NCBI RefSeq assembly: GCF_021184025.1
Contig: NZ_CP036537.1
Location: forward strand, 124,001-188,000
DNA length: 64,000 nt
Reading direction: 5' to 3'
Source: Rhodopseudomonas boonkerdii
Lineage (GTDB): Bacteria; Pseudomonadota; Alphaproteobacteria; Rhizobiales; Xanthobacteraceae
Position 1 is the stretch's first letter; every line of letters begins with the position of its first letter. This document shows, one piece after another, positions 34,521 to 45,344 of this stretch. The notes below the pieces were generated by a model. It had not been told where the DNA came from. It searched no databases and was given only the letters and a program-made list of their open reading frames with translations. Both the position numbers and the translations under genes were made by a program.

Positions 34521-35387
34521 ATGTCGAACCACCGTATTCTCGTCACCGCAGCCAATGGCCAGCTCGGCCGCCTCACCATCGCCGCGCTGCTGGCGCGCGT
34601 TCCCGCCAGCCAGATCGTCGCCGGCATGCGCGATCCGGCCAAAGGCGCCGATCTCGCCGCGCAGGGCGTGACCGTCGTCGCGGCCGATTACAGCAAGCCG
34701 GAGACGCTGGACGCCGCCTTCAAGGGCATCGACCGCGCGCTGCTGATCTCCTCGAACGAACTCGGCCAGCGCGTGGCGCAGCACCGCAATGCCATCGAGG
34801 CGGCCAAGCGCGCCGGCGTGAAGCTGATCGCCTATACGAGCGTGCTGCGTGCGGACACGTCGAAACTCTCGGTCGCACTGGAGCATCTGCCGACGGAAGA
34901 GCTGATCCGCGCCTCGGGCGTGCCCTTCGTGCTGTTGCGTAATGGCTGGTACACGGAGAACTACACTGCCTCGATCCCCGCCGCATTGGCGCATAATGCG
35001 CTCATCAGCAGCGCCGGCGATGGCCGCATCGCATCGGCATCGCGCGCAGACTATGCTGCCGCGGCGGCGGCCGTGCTCGCGGAAGAAGGTCACGCCGGCA
35101 AGGTCTATGAGCTGGGCGGCGACGAGGCTTTCACGCTGGAGCAGTTTGCAGCGGAGATCACAAAACAATCCGGCAAGACTGTTGCCTATGTCCGCCTACC
35201 CGAAGCCGACTTCAAGGCGGCGCTGCTCGGGGCGGGGCTGCCGCCAGAACTTGCGGAGCTGATTGCGACGTCGGATACGGCGGCAGCGGACGGCGCACTG
35301 TTCGACGACAGCCGCACCCTCGGCAAGCTGATCGGACGGAAGACGACATCGTTTGCAGAGACGATCAGGGAAGCACTGGCGAGCTAA
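34521..35387 (+). CDS. NAD(P)H:quinone reductase-like SDR, QorB/NmrA type
   Basis: A 288-residue atypical short-chain dehydrogenase. A modified nucleotide-binding motif (ILVTAANGQLGRLTIAALL) is followed by VVAADYSKPETLDAAFKGIDRALLIS and IAYTSVLRAD. It matches the YtfG/QorB quinone oxidoreductase pattern, including VLLRNGWYTENY. The divergent HxlR regulator supports a role in quinone or electrophile detoxification. It is part of the segment separating trmD from rimM. Confidence 0.87.
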   Translation: MSNHRILVTAANGQLGRLTIAALLARVPASQIVAGMRDPAKGADLAAQGVTVVAADYSKPETLDAAFKGIDRALLISSNELGQRVAQHRNAIEAAKRAGVKLIAYTSVLRADTSKLSVALEHLPTEELIRASGVPFVLLRNGWYTENYTASIPAALAHNALISSAGDGRIASASRADYAAAAAAVLAEEGHAGKVYELGGDEAFTLEQFAAEITKQSGKTVAYVRLPEADFKAALLGAGLPPELAELIATSDTAAADGALFDDSRTLGKLIGRKTTSFAETIREALAS

Positions 35388-35393
35388 GAAATC

Positions 35394-35520
35394 GTGTCCC
35401 GGACGCAGTGCATCACGACGTGGTGGGCTGCTGAGCCGGGACCGTGCCAGACGCCAGCGTTTGCCGCGATCCCGGCTCTGCGAAGCGGCACAAGAGCGCC
35501 GCACCGCGTCCGGGACACGA
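35394..35520. repeat. Palindromic intergenic repeat, family F (copy 1)
   Basis: Outer arms TGTCCCGGACGC and GCGTCCGGGACA, with inner GAGCCGGGACCGT and GATCCCGGCTC. Other copies lie at about 39345 (short) and 41934. Confidence 0.85.
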
Positions 35521-35531
35521 GGAGCTGAACT

Positions 35532-36062
35532 TTAGTCCTCAGCCGCGGCGGGATCGTCGCCATCGATCTCGCCCGGCATTTCGATCACCACTTTGCCGCC
35601 CGCGATATCGACGGTCGGCACCACGGCATCGGTGAACGGCAGCATCAATGTCGGCCCCGAAGGCGGCGCGATCTCGATGATGTCGCCGGCGCCGAAATCA
35701 TGCATCGCGACGACACGGCCGATCGCCTCGCCCGCGGCAGTCTCCGCAGCGAGTCCGATCAGGTCCGCGTGGTAATACTCACCGTCCTCGGTGTCGGGCA
35801 GCGCATCGCGCGCCACAAAAAGCTCGACGCCATTGAGGCGGGCGGCGGCATCGCGATCGGTGACGCCTTTCAGCGTCGCCACCAGATGCCCCTTGGCCTC
35901 ACGCACGTTGTCGATCTCGATGGTCCGCTTGCCGTCTTTCGTGGCAAGCGGCCCGTAGTCGAGCACGGCATACGGATCTTCCGTAAAGGTCCATAGCCGG
36001 ACCTGACCGCGCACCCCATGCGGCGCGCCGATGCGCGCGACGCAGATTTGCGCTGAGGTCAC
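35532..36062 (-). CDS. rimM: Ribosome maturation factor RimM
   Basis: A 176-residue 16S-processing factor with the N-terminal [21 protein letters not shown] and the PRC-barrel domain beginning [13 protein letters not shown], then GDIIEIAPP and [22 protein letters not shown]. It binds S19 and helps 30S head assembly. It lies four bases after rpsP. A family F repeat and foreign-looking genes follow where trmD would be expected. Confidence 0.96.
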   Translation of the reverse strand: MTSAQICVARIGAPHGVRGQVRLWTFTEDPYAVLDYGPLATKDGKRTIEIDNVREAKGHLVATLKGVTDRDAAARLNGVELFVARDALPDTEDGEYYHADLIGLAAETAAGEAIGRVVAMHDFGAGDIIEIAPPSGPTLMLPFTDAVVPTVDIAGGKVVIEMPGEIDGDDPAAAED

Positions 36063-36065
36063 GTC

Positions 36066-36389
36066 TTACTTGCCGGCTTCGGCGGCCTTGCGCTCCTTGC
36101 GCGGCACGGCCTTCTCGGGATTGTTGCGCGGCTCGCGCTTCTTGACGCCGGCGGCATCGAGGAAGCGGGCAACGCGGTCCGACGGCTGGGCGCCCTTGGC
36201 GAGCCAGGACTTCACCTTCTCCATGTCGAGCTTCAGGCGCAGCTCGTTGTCCTTGGCGAGCAGCGGATTGAAGTAGCCGAGACGCTCGATGAAGCGGCCA
36301 TCGCGCGGGAAGCGCGAGTCGGCGACGACGACGTGATAGACGGGACGCTTCTTGGTGCCTGCGCGGGCGAGGCGGATAACGACGGACAT
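36066..36389 (-). CDS. rpsP: 30S ribosomal protein S16
   Basis: A 107-residue protein with the S16 start [38 protein letters not shown] and a basic Lys/Arg/Ala C-terminal tail. It is preceded by ffh and followed closely by rimM, the common bacterial order. Confidence 0.97.
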   Translation of the reverse strand: MSVVIRLARAGTKKRPVYHVVVADSRFPRDGRFIERLGYFNPLLAKDNELRLKLDMEKVKSWLAKGAQPSDRVARFLDAAGVKKREPRNNPEKAVPRKERKAAEAGK

Positions 36390-36431
36390 GTAAAGCTCCT
36401 GGGTATTCGTTCGAATGTGATGTGAAGTTCG

Positions 36432-37961
36432 TTATTTCTTTTTCCCGAAACCGGGAAAGCCGCCGAGACCTGGTTTTCCAAGGCCTGGCAGCGTCGGTTT
36501 GCCCAGACCTGGCAGGCCCGGGAAATTCTTCGGCAATTCAGGCAGCGCGCCCGGCCCCTGCGGCAGCTTCTCGGCCATCGCCTTGACCTGCTCGGGCGAC
36601 GGCATGGCGCCGCCGCCGAACCCCATCGCCTGGGCGAGGCCGGCCATCGGGCCGCGCTTGCCGGAGCCCATGGCCTTCATCATATCGGCCATGTTCCGGT
36701 GCATCTTCAGCACCTTGTTGACTTCCTCGACCTTGAGGCCGGCGCCGGCGGCGATCCTCTTTTTACGGCTGGCCTTGAGGATATCGGGCGACTTGCGCTC
36801 CTGACGCGTCATGGAATCGATGACGGCGATCTGGCGCTTCACCACGCGGTCGTCGAGACCGGCAGCGGCGATCTGGTTCTTCATCTTGGCGATGCCGGGC
36901 ATCATGCCCATCAGACCGGAGAGACCGCCCATATTGGTCATCTGGATGAGCTGCTCGCGCATGTCGTTCAGATCGAACTGACCCTTGCGCATGCGCTCGG
37001 CGGTGCGCGCGGCCTTCTCGGCGTCGATGCTGGCGGCAGCCTTCTCGACCAGCGAGACAACGTCGCCCATGCCGAGAATGCGGCCGGCGATACGACTCGG
37101 ATGGAAATCTTCCAGCGCATCGGTCTTTTCGCCGGTGCCGATCAGCTTGATCGGCTTGCCGGTGACGGCGCGCATCGACAGCGCGGCGCCGCCGCGGCCG
37201 TCGCCGTCCACGCGGGTCAGCACGATGCCGGTGAGGCCGACGCGCTCGTTGAAGGAGCGCGCGAGATTGACGGCGTCCTGACCGGTCAGCGAGTCCGCGA
37301 CCAGCAGCACTTCATGCGGATTGGCCGTCGACTTGATGGTCGCAGCTTCCTGCATCATGTCTTCGTCGAGCGTGGTGCGGCCGGCGGTGTCGAGCAGCAC
37401 GACGTCGTAGCCGCCGAGCTTCGCGGCTTCGATCGCGCGCTTGGCGATCTGTTCGGGCTGCTGGCCGGCGACGATCGGCAGGGTCGGCACGTCGAGATCG
37501 CGGCCGAGCACCGCGAGCTGCTCCATGGCGGCCGGACGATAGACGTCGAGCGAAGCCATCAGCACCTTGCGCTTGTCGCGCTGGGTGAGGCGGCGGGCGA
37601 GCTTTGCGGTCGTCGTGGTCTTACCGGAGCCCTGCAGACCGACCATCATGATGGCGACCGGCGGCACGGCGTTGAAATCGAGGCCGCCCTCGTCCTCGGC
37701 GCCGAGCGTCTTGACCAGTTCGTCATGGACGATCTTGACGACCATCTGGCCGGGCTTGACCGACTTGACGACGGTGGCGCCGATGGCCTGCTCACGCACG
37801 CGATCGGTGAAGGAGCGGACGACTTCGAGCGCGACGTCGGCCTCGAGCAGCGCCCGGCGCACTTCGCGCATCGCGGAATCGACATCAGCCTCCGACAGCG
37901 CACCGCGCCCGGTGAGCTTATCGAGAATTCCGCCAAGCCGTTCCGACAGATTGTCGAACAT
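36432..37961 (-). CDS. ffh: Signal recognition particle protein Ffh
   Basis: A 509-residue GTPase of the SRP. The N domain is followed by the G domain (P-loop GLQGSGKTTTTAKLA near residue 105, DTAGRTTLDEDM, TRVDGDGRGGAALS). The methionine-rich M domain follows (MTNMGGLSGLMGMMPG, RKKRIAAGAG for RNA binding). The C-terminus is an unusual Gly/Pro/Leu tail with repeated LPGLGKP units, ending FGKKK. The ATG at 37961 begins the conserved FDNLSERLGG; the longer frame upstream is discarded. A promoter lies about 150 bases upstream. Confidence 0.97.
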   Translation of the reverse strand: MFDNLSERLGGILDKLTGRGALSEADVDSAMREVRRALLEADVALEVVRSFTDRVREQAIGATVVKSVKPGQMVVKIVHDELVKTLGAEDEGGLDFNAVPPVAIMMVGLQGSGKTTTTAKLARRLTQRDKRKVLMASLDVYRPAAMEQLAVLGRDLDVPTLPIVAGQQPEQIAKRAIEAAKLGGYDVVLLDTAGRTTLDEDMMQEAATIKSTANPHEVLLVADSLTGQDAVNLARSFNERVGLTGIVLTRVDGDGRGGAALSMRAVTGKPIKLIGTGEKTDALEDFHPSRIAGRILGMGDVVSLVEKAAASIDAEKAARTAERMRKGQFDLNDMREQLIQMTNMGGLSGLMGMMPGIAKMKNQIAAAGLDDRVVKRQIAVIDSMTRQERKSPDILKASRKKRIAAGAGLKVEEVNKVLKMHRNMADMMKAMGSGKRGPMAGLAQAMGFGGGAMPSPEQVKAMAEKLPQGPGALPELPKNFPGLPGLGKPTLPGLGKPGLGGFPGFGKKK

Positions 37962-38287
37962 CGCGTACCGCTTCCGAATGCCATCCCCGAGGGAAAGGCG
38001 ATGAACAAAACACTTTCGCGCCCGAGGGCGCATCGCGCTGTCGGGCGTTGACCTCCGGACTCTCGGTCCGGTCGGCGGGTCGAAAAGAAGACTTTCCGAG
38101 AATTTGCGAGGGACTTACGGCCGGAGGTGGGCGGAGTCAAGGAATTTCGGCCGCGCGCGCCCCTCGGGGGCAGGCAAGCTATTGTCTAAAAACAGCTTTC
38201 TCGGGATTTCCCTGACTGCATCTTTGACGTTTGGCAAATTGCCGCTCCGGAACTACATGTGAGCAATCACTCACCGCTGTTCCTCGC
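37962..38287. other. Divergent promoter region between ffh and the hydrolase gene
   Basis: The 326 bases contain the proposed ffh promoter (38112-38140) and a CCGGACTCTCGGTCCGG hairpin at about 38054-38070 in the ffh leader. No gene is seen. Confidence 0.5.
38112..38140 (-). promoter_or_regulatory. Probable ffh promoter
   Basis: On the minus strand TTGACT and TAAGTC are separated by exactly 17 bases, about 150 bases upstream of the ffh start. Confidence 0.5.
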
Positions 38288-39343
38288 ATGATTTCCCGCC
38301 GCAAGCTTCTCGCCTCCATCGGCGCCGTCACCGCCACCGGTGTCTCGGCTTTCTGGATTTCCCGCATGCCCAATTACACCGGCCCCGTCTCGGACCATTT
38401 CGACGGCAAGGTTTTCTTCGATCCCGATGGCGCGCCGCCGAAATCGCTCGGCGAAGTGCTGCGCTGGCAGTTCGGCGGCGGGCGCAAGCGGGAAGTCTGG
38501 CCGGACTGGGTGGAGAACGAATTCGCCGACACCCCGCCAGCGAAGGTCGAGAGCGGCATCAGGCTGTCCTATGTCGGCCATGCCTCCTGGCTGATCCAGA
38601 CGGCGGGAATCAACATCCTGTTCGATCCGGTGTGGTCGGACCGCGTTTCGCCGTTCTCCTTCGCAGGACCGCAACGTCACAACGCGCCGGGCATCGCATT
38701 CGACAAACTACCGAAAATCGATGTCGTGCTGGTCTCGCACGGGCATTACGACCACCTCGACATTCCCACGTTGTCGAAGCTGCAGGCGAGTTTCGCACCG
38801 CGGGTGATCACGCCGCTGGGCAACGACGTGACCATGACAAGCGGCGACAGCGCCATCAAAGCCGAGGCCTATGACTGGAAGGATCGCGTTGAGCTCGGCA
38901 ACGGCGTTGCGGCGACGCTGGTGCCGACGCGGCACTGGACGGCACGCGGCCTGTTCGATCGCAACCGCTGCCTGTGGGCGAGCTTCGTGCTGGAGACGCC
39001 GAGCGGCAAGCTCTACATCGTCGGCGACAGCGGCTATGGCGACGGCGGGCACTTTCGCCGCGTGCGCGAAGCGCATGGCGATATCCGGCTCGCGATTCTC
39101 CCCATTGGGGCCTATGAGCCGCGCTGGTTCATGAAAGACCAGCATATGAACCCGGAAGACGCCGTGAAGGCGCTGAACGACTGCGGCGCGCGGCAGGCAC
39201 TCGCAAGCCACCACTCCACGTTTCAGCTGACGGACGAGGCGATCGACGGGCCGGTGAAAGGATTGACGGCCGCGCTCGCGGCGGCGGAGATGCCTCAGGA
39301 CAGATTTGTGACGTTGAAGCCCGGTCAAGTGTTCGAGATTTAG
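38288..39343 (+). CDS. Exported metallo-beta-lactamase-fold hydrolase, NAPE-PLD-like
   Basis: A 351-residue binuclear metal hydrolase. The metal motif SHGHYDHLD holds the expected HxHxDH residues. Later ligands lie in VPTRHWTARG, YIVGDSGYGDGGHF and LASHHSTF. The pattern SYVGHASWLIQTAGINILFDPVWSDR fits the NAPE-phospholipase D/UlaG-like subgroup. The N-terminus has SRRKLLASIG and a hydrophobic stretch, a probable Tat signal or anchor, so the enzyme likely works outside the cytoplasm. The ATG at 38288 begins this signal. Its substrate is unknown. Confidence 0.87.
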   Translation: MISRRKLLASIGAVTATGVSAFWISRMPNYTGPVSDHFDGKVFFDPDGAPPKSLGEVLRWQFGGGRKREVWPDWVENEFADTPPAKVESGIRLSYVGHASWLIQTAGINILFDPVWSDRVSPFSFAGPQRHNAPGIAFDKLPKIDVVLVSHGHYDHLDIPTLSKLQASFAPRVITPLGNDVTMTSGDSAIKAEAYDWKDRVELGNGVAATLVPTRHWTARGLFDRNRCLWASFVLETPSGKLYIVGDSGYGDGGHFRRVREAHGDIRLAILPIGAYEPRWFMKDQHMNPEDAVKALNDCGARQALASHHSTFQLTDEAIDGPVKGLTAALAAAEMPQDRFVTLKPGQVFEI

Positions 39344-39344
39344 A

Positions 39345-39408
39345 TGTTCGTCCCGGACGCGACGCAGCACGCCGCCCTCGCAGCGAAGCTTCGCGTCCGG
39401 CACAAGAA
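39345..39408. repeat. Palindromic intergenic repeat, family F (short copy)
   Basis: GTTCGTCCCGGACGCG and CGCGTCCGGCACAAGAAC are inverted ends of a shortened family F element. Confidence 0.7.
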
Positions 39409-39410
39409 CA

Positions 39411-40121
39411 TCACTGCCCCGACTTGATCTCCCAGCTCACGCTGACATTCACCCGCAACGTCTCTTCGCCCTGCGCAACCGGCGCCGAGGCGAAATCGGC
39501 GGAGGCCTTGCGCGCCATCATCGGGATCGGCGGCGGATTGGCGCCATCTTCGGAAATGTTGATCGGCTTGCCGAGCGTGACGCCGGCAGCTTTCGCATAG
39601 AGCTCGGCCTTGCGGCGCGCATCGGCAATCGCTTGCGTCCGCGCGTCGTCGAGCAGTTGCGACGCCTTGGTCACGATAAAATTGATGCCGCCAACCTCGT
39701 TCGCACCAGAGGTCACCAGTGTATCGATGGTGCTCGCGACCTTGGTCACGTCATGCACACGGATCGTCACGCGATTGCTGGCACGATAGCCGGTGATGAC
39801 GTTCGGGCCGGGATTGGGCCTGGTCTGCTGCGCATATTGCGGAAACAGCGACAGCCGCGACGTCTGCATGTCCTTCTCGTCAATGCCGGCGCCCTTCAGC
39901 GCAGCCAGCACCTTGGCCATCGCGGCGTTGTTCGCCTCCGACGCCTCGCGCGCCGTTTTGGCCTCCGAGGTGACGCCACCATCGACGAGTGCGAGATCCG
40001 GTGGCACCGAGACGGTACCTTCACCGGACACCGTGATCATCGGTGGCGTGGGCGCCTGTGCGAAGGCGGGCGTGGCGATAAGCGCAATGCCGAAAGCGGC
40101 GAGTGTCAGATGATGTTTCAT
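39411..40121 (-). CDS. Secreted SIMPL domain (DUF541) protein
   Basis: A 236-residue protein with a signal peptide (HHLTLAAFGIALIATPAFA, cleavage after AFA) and one SIMPL/DUF541 domain. The signature TVSGEGTVSVPPDLALVDGG opens the domain and GYRASNRVTIRVHDVTKVAS follows. Periplasmic or outer-membrane members of this family form oligomers whose function is poorly defined. The ATG at 40121 begins the signal peptide. The next gene, 58 bases upstream on the same strand, is another exported protein. Confidence 0.88.
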   Translation of the reverse strand: MKHHLTLAAFGIALIATPAFAQAPTPPMITVSGEGTVSVPPDLALVDGGVTSEAKTAREASEANNAAMAKVLAALKGAGIDEKDMQTSRLSLFPQYAQQTRPNPGPNVITGYRASNRVTIRVHDVTKVASTIDTLVTSGANEVGGINFIVTKASQLLDDARTQAIADARRKAELYAKAAGVTLGKPINISEDGANPPPIPMMARKASADFASAPVAQGEETLRVNVSVSWEIKSGQ

Positions 40122-40179
40122 GCGGGGTTTGTCGGCATCGTCCAAGGCTCTTTTATGACGAGGCTCTTTTATGACCAAA

Positions 40180-40920
40180 CTACTTCAGCGGCACGAAGAC
40201 ATTGATGACCAGCTTGTCTTCCGCGGTCTTTAGCGGATCGGTCATGTATTCCTCGATGAACGTATCTTTGGCTTCCAGCTTCTTGTCGTCGAGGTGGTTG
40301 GTGATCGCCTCGTAGGTGTTGTCCATGTTGTCGTAGGACCCGCGATGGACGAATTTCAGCGCACGGCCTTCCGGTGACTTGCCCATGCTCATGTTCTTCG
40401 GAAGATTCTTCAGCTCCTGATCGACCGGCATCTCCGCGAAGAAGGTGAAGCCGGTGTCGTCGGTGGAGGTGTAGACGATCAGCGGATTGCCCGACGGCTT
40501 GACCTTCTGCTTGTCCAGGAACGTGGTCAGCTGCTTGAACGCATCCATCAGCGTGTCGAAGGCCGAGTCCCAGTTCGCCTTGCCCGTATAAGTGAGCACC
40601 TGCCTGGACGTCAGCGTGTTTTCCTCGCCGAACGGATCGGCGGCCTGGACCGGTGCCGGTGCCGGCGTCGCAGGGGTAGCGGGCGCCTCGGCGGCAGCGG
40701 GCGGAGCGGCTGGTGCTGCGGGGGCGGCCGGTGTGGCGGGGGCCGCAGGCGCAGCCGGGGTCGGCGCCGGGGCCGACGGAGTGGGCGTCGTCTCCGCGGG
40801 CTTCGTCTCGGCCGGGGGCGTGGCAGGCGGCGATTGCGCCCAGACTGCAACGTTCAGCGACAGCACGGCGGCCGAGGTCAGCGCGGCGGCAGTGGCGAAG
40901 CGGGACAGGGAGCGGAACAT
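40180..40920 (-). CDS. Secreted protein with GyrI-like effector-binding domain
   Basis: A 246-residue protein beginning at the ATG at 40920 with a signal peptide ([20 protein letters not shown], cleavage near WAQ). A Pro/Ala/Thr-rich linker of about 60 residues is followed by a domain of about 150 residues. This resembles the GyrI/AraC effector-binding fold ([14 protein letters not shown] [44 protein letters not shown]). Such domains are normally cytoplasmic and bind small cationic or hydrophobic molecules; an exported copy is unusual. The linker may span the peptidoglycan or act as a tether. Confidence 0.82.
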   Translation of the reverse strand: MFRSLSRFATAAALTSAAVLSLNVAVWAQSPPATPPAETKPAETTPTPSAPAPTPAAPAAPATPAAPAAPAAPPAAAEAPATPATPAPAPVQAADPFGEENTLTSRQVLTYTGKANWDSAFDTLMDAFKQLTTFLDKQKVKPSGNPLIVYTSTDDTGFTFFAEMPVDQELKNLPKNMSMGKSPEGRALKFVHRGSYDNMDNTYEAITNHLDDKKLEAKDTFIEEYMTDPLKTAEDKLVINVFVPLK

Positions 40921-41044
40921 GCAGGAAGTCTCCAATGGCAGCCGGCGCGGCGAACAGATACCGATGGTAACATGCGTCGCCAATGGCCGCACTGGCCATT
41001 GCGGCCCGTCTCGCCATATAAAGCGGGCAACATCAGGACAAACC

Positions 41045-41917
41045 ATGAGCGCGCTGGCCAACCACTCCTTCGCCAAGATGAACGGCATCGGCAACGAGAT
41101 CGTCGTGATCGACATGCGGGACACCACCGCGCCGATCACCCCGGCCGATGCGCGCGCCGTGGCCGGCCCCGCGGGCATCGCCTATGACCAGCTGATGGTG
41201 CTCACGAAGCCGCGCCTGCCCGGCACCGAGGCTTTCGTCTCGATCTACAACAATGACGGCTCCGAAGCCGGCGCCTGCGGCAACGGCATGCGCTGCGTGG
41301 CGCAGCAGACCTTTGCCGGCACGGACAAGACCGGCCTCACATTCGAGACCCGGGCCGGCCTGATCAATTGCTGGCGCAGCGTGGACGGCGAGACCTTCAC
41401 GGTGGACATGGGCATTCCGAAGTTCGGCTGGCAGGACATTCCTCTCGCCGAGGAATTCCGCGACACCCGCGGCATCGAATTGCAGATCGGCCCGATCGAC
41501 GCCCCGATCCTGCACACGCCCTCGGTGGCGAGCATGGGCAATCCGCATGCGATCTTCTGGGTCGACGACATCCACGCCTACGACCTCGAACGCTTCGGAC
41601 CGCTGCTGGAGAACCATCCGATTTTCCCGGAACGCGCCAACATCACCCTCGCCCATATCGTCGACCGCGAGCATATCGTGATGCGTACCTGGGAACGCGG
41701 CGCCGGCCTCACCAAGGCGTGCGGCACGGCCGCTTGCGCGACGGCCGTCTCGGCCGCGCGCCTGCGCCGAACCGAACGCAAGGTGCATATGACCCTGCCC
41801 GGCGGCGACCTCGTGATCGACTGGCGCGAGAGCGACGACCACGTGCTCATGACCGGCGGCGCGACCTTCGAATATGAAGGCCGCTTCGATCCCGCGCTGT
41901 TCGCCTCGGTGGCGTGA
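41045..41917 (+). CDS. dapF: Diaminopimelate epimerase
   Basis: A 290-residue cofactor-independent epimerase that converts LL- to meso-diaminopimelate for lysine and peptidoglycan. The two active-site cysteines are C78 in GACGNGMRC and C226 in TKACGTAAC. Other marks are [15 protein letters not shown] and [13 protein letters not shown]. The ATG at 41045 begins the family N-terminus; the open frame extends much further upstream, antisense to the preceding gene. Confidence 0.96.
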   Translation: MSALANHSFAKMNGIGNEIVVIDMRDTTAPITPADARAVAGPAGIAYDQLMVLTKPRLPGTEAFVSIYNNDGSEAGACGNGMRCVAQQTFAGTDKTGLTFETRAGLINCWRSVDGETFTVDMGIPKFGWQDIPLAEEFRDTRGIELQIGPIDAPILHTPSVASMGNPHAIFWVDDIHAYDLERFGPLLENHPIFPERANITLAHIVDREHIVMRTWERGAGLTKACGTAACATAVSAARLRRTERKVHMTLPGGDLVIDWRESDDHVLMTGGATFEYEGRFDPALFASVA

Positions 41918-41933
41918 ATCGAAACTCAAATTT

Positions 41934-42056
41934 TGTCCCGGACGCGATGCGGCACGAAGTGCCGCCTCGCGGAGCCGGGATCGTTACGAACTCCCGCGTT
42001 TGATACGGTCCCGGCTCTGCGGAGCAACGTTACGCATTGCACCGCGTCCGGACACG
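41934..42056. repeat. Palindromic intergenic repeat, family F (copy 2)
   Basis: TGTCCCGGACGCGATGCGGC and GCACCGCGTCCGGACA are inverted ends, with inner GGAGCCGGGATCGT and ACGGTCCCGGCTC, as in the copy at 35394. Confidence 0.87.
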
Positions 42057-42062
42057 ATGTCT

Positions 42063-42671
42063 TCAATCCAGCTTCTCGCCCGACGCGTATTCTTCGGCGC
42101 GCTTGAAGGCCGGACGCGCGGCGCAGCGGTCCAGATAGCGTTCGAAGGCCGGACGCGACGGCACCATCTTGAACAGGCGGATCGCAAAATTCAGGCCGGA
42201 GCCGATGGCGATGTCGGCGGCCGAAAACTGCTCGCCGAGAATCCACGGACCTTCTTCCAGCGCGGCTTCGAGGACATCGAACACGCGCTGCGCATCGCCC
42301 CAGCCTGCTGCGACCGTATTCATCTCGATCTTGGTGGCGATCTGCACGATGGCCGGCTCGATGCAGCTCGGCGCGAAGAACAGCCAATAGAGATATTTGG
42401 CGCGATGGGAATCGCCCAGCGGCGGAGCAAGCTTCGCTTCGGGATAGCGCTCGGCAACATAAGTGCAGATCGCCGCGGCTTCCGCCATGGTGGCCTCGCC
42501 ATCCTGCAGCGCCGGCACCTTGCCCATTGGATTCACTGCAAGGAATTCCAACGTGCGCTGCGAGCCTTTCTGGATGTCGATCAGCACGCGCTCATAGGGA
42601 ACGCCGGTCTCTTCCATCAACCACAGAGCAGTGAACGATCGCGAACGCGGCGACCAGTAGAGTTTCATCAT
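42063..42671 (-). CDS. Glutathione S-transferase family protein
   Basis: A 202-residue protein. A thioredoxin-like N-terminal domain (MKLYWSPRSRSFTALWLMEE, VNPMGKVPALQDGEATMAEAAAI) is followed by the helical C-terminal domain (ILGEQFSAADIAIGSGL). The serine of SPRSRS stands where the catalytic serine or cysteine usually lies. Start: the ATG at 42671 lies six bases after GGAGG; a second ATG follows directly. The substrate is not predictable. Confidence 0.88.
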   Translation of the reverse strand: MMKLYWSPRSRSFTALWLMEETGVPYERVLIDIQKGSQRTLEFLAVNPMGKVPALQDGEATMAEAAAICTYVAERYPEAKLAPPLGDSHRAKYLYWLFFAPSCIEPAIVQIATKIEMNTVAAGWGDAQRVFDVLEAALEEGPWILGEQFSAADIAIGSGLNFAIRLFKMVPSRPAFERYLDRCAARPAFKRAEEYASGEKLD

Positions 42672-42747
42672 CGGACACCTCCCGTTTTGGAGAAGATAGT
42701 TCTGCGAGGATTCGACGAACGGCGCAAGGCGGTGAACCAAACACAAT

Positions 42748-42858
42748 CCCTCATGGTGAGGAGGCGCGCAGCGCCGTCTCGAACCATGAGATGCCCTGGC
42801 TCGGCGTGCGTGGCCATGGTTCGAGACGCGCGCGTTGCGCGCTCCTCACCATGAGGAC
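42748..42858. repeat. Palindromic intergenic repeat, family B (copy 4)
   Basis: CTCATGGTGAGGAGGCGCGC, GTCTCGAACCATGAG, GCCATGGTTCGAGACGCGCG and GCTCCTCACCATGAGG place this in family B. Confidence 0.88.
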
Positions 42859-42878
42859 GGAGTGGAACGGAAAAGAAA

Positions 42879-42908
42879 AAGCCCCCGCGACATGGTCGCG
42901 AGGGCTTC
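42879..42908 (-). terminator. Terminator after katG
   Basis: A 12-position stem with one mismatch (AAGCCCCCGCGA against TCGCGAGGGCTT) is followed on the minus strand by a short T-rich stretch (TTTTTCTTTT). Confidence 0.8.
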
Positions 42909-42931
42909 GTTGTTAGGTGCGCAGTGGTTGC

Positions 42932-45211
<2,280 letters not shown>

Positions 45212-45324
45212 TCAATTGCCTGACGAATTTCGGCGGCAGGCGAGCGCCCACCATGGCGGAAATTCGTGACGACAGATTGGAAGCTTTCTTAGATCAGGTC
45301 CAGTCGAATTGTCTTCGGCTTTCG

Positions 45325-45339
45325 ATCAGTTTATCTGAT
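45325..45339. promoter_or_regulatory. Palindrome in the katG-oxyR intergenic region
   Basis: ATCAG-TTTAT-CTGAT is a perfect 5-base-arm inverted repeat directly before oxyR. It is a candidate OxyR half site or autoregulatory operator. The ATAG-type OxyR consensus is only partly present nearer katG. Confidence 0.35.
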
Positions 45340-45344
45340 TGAGA

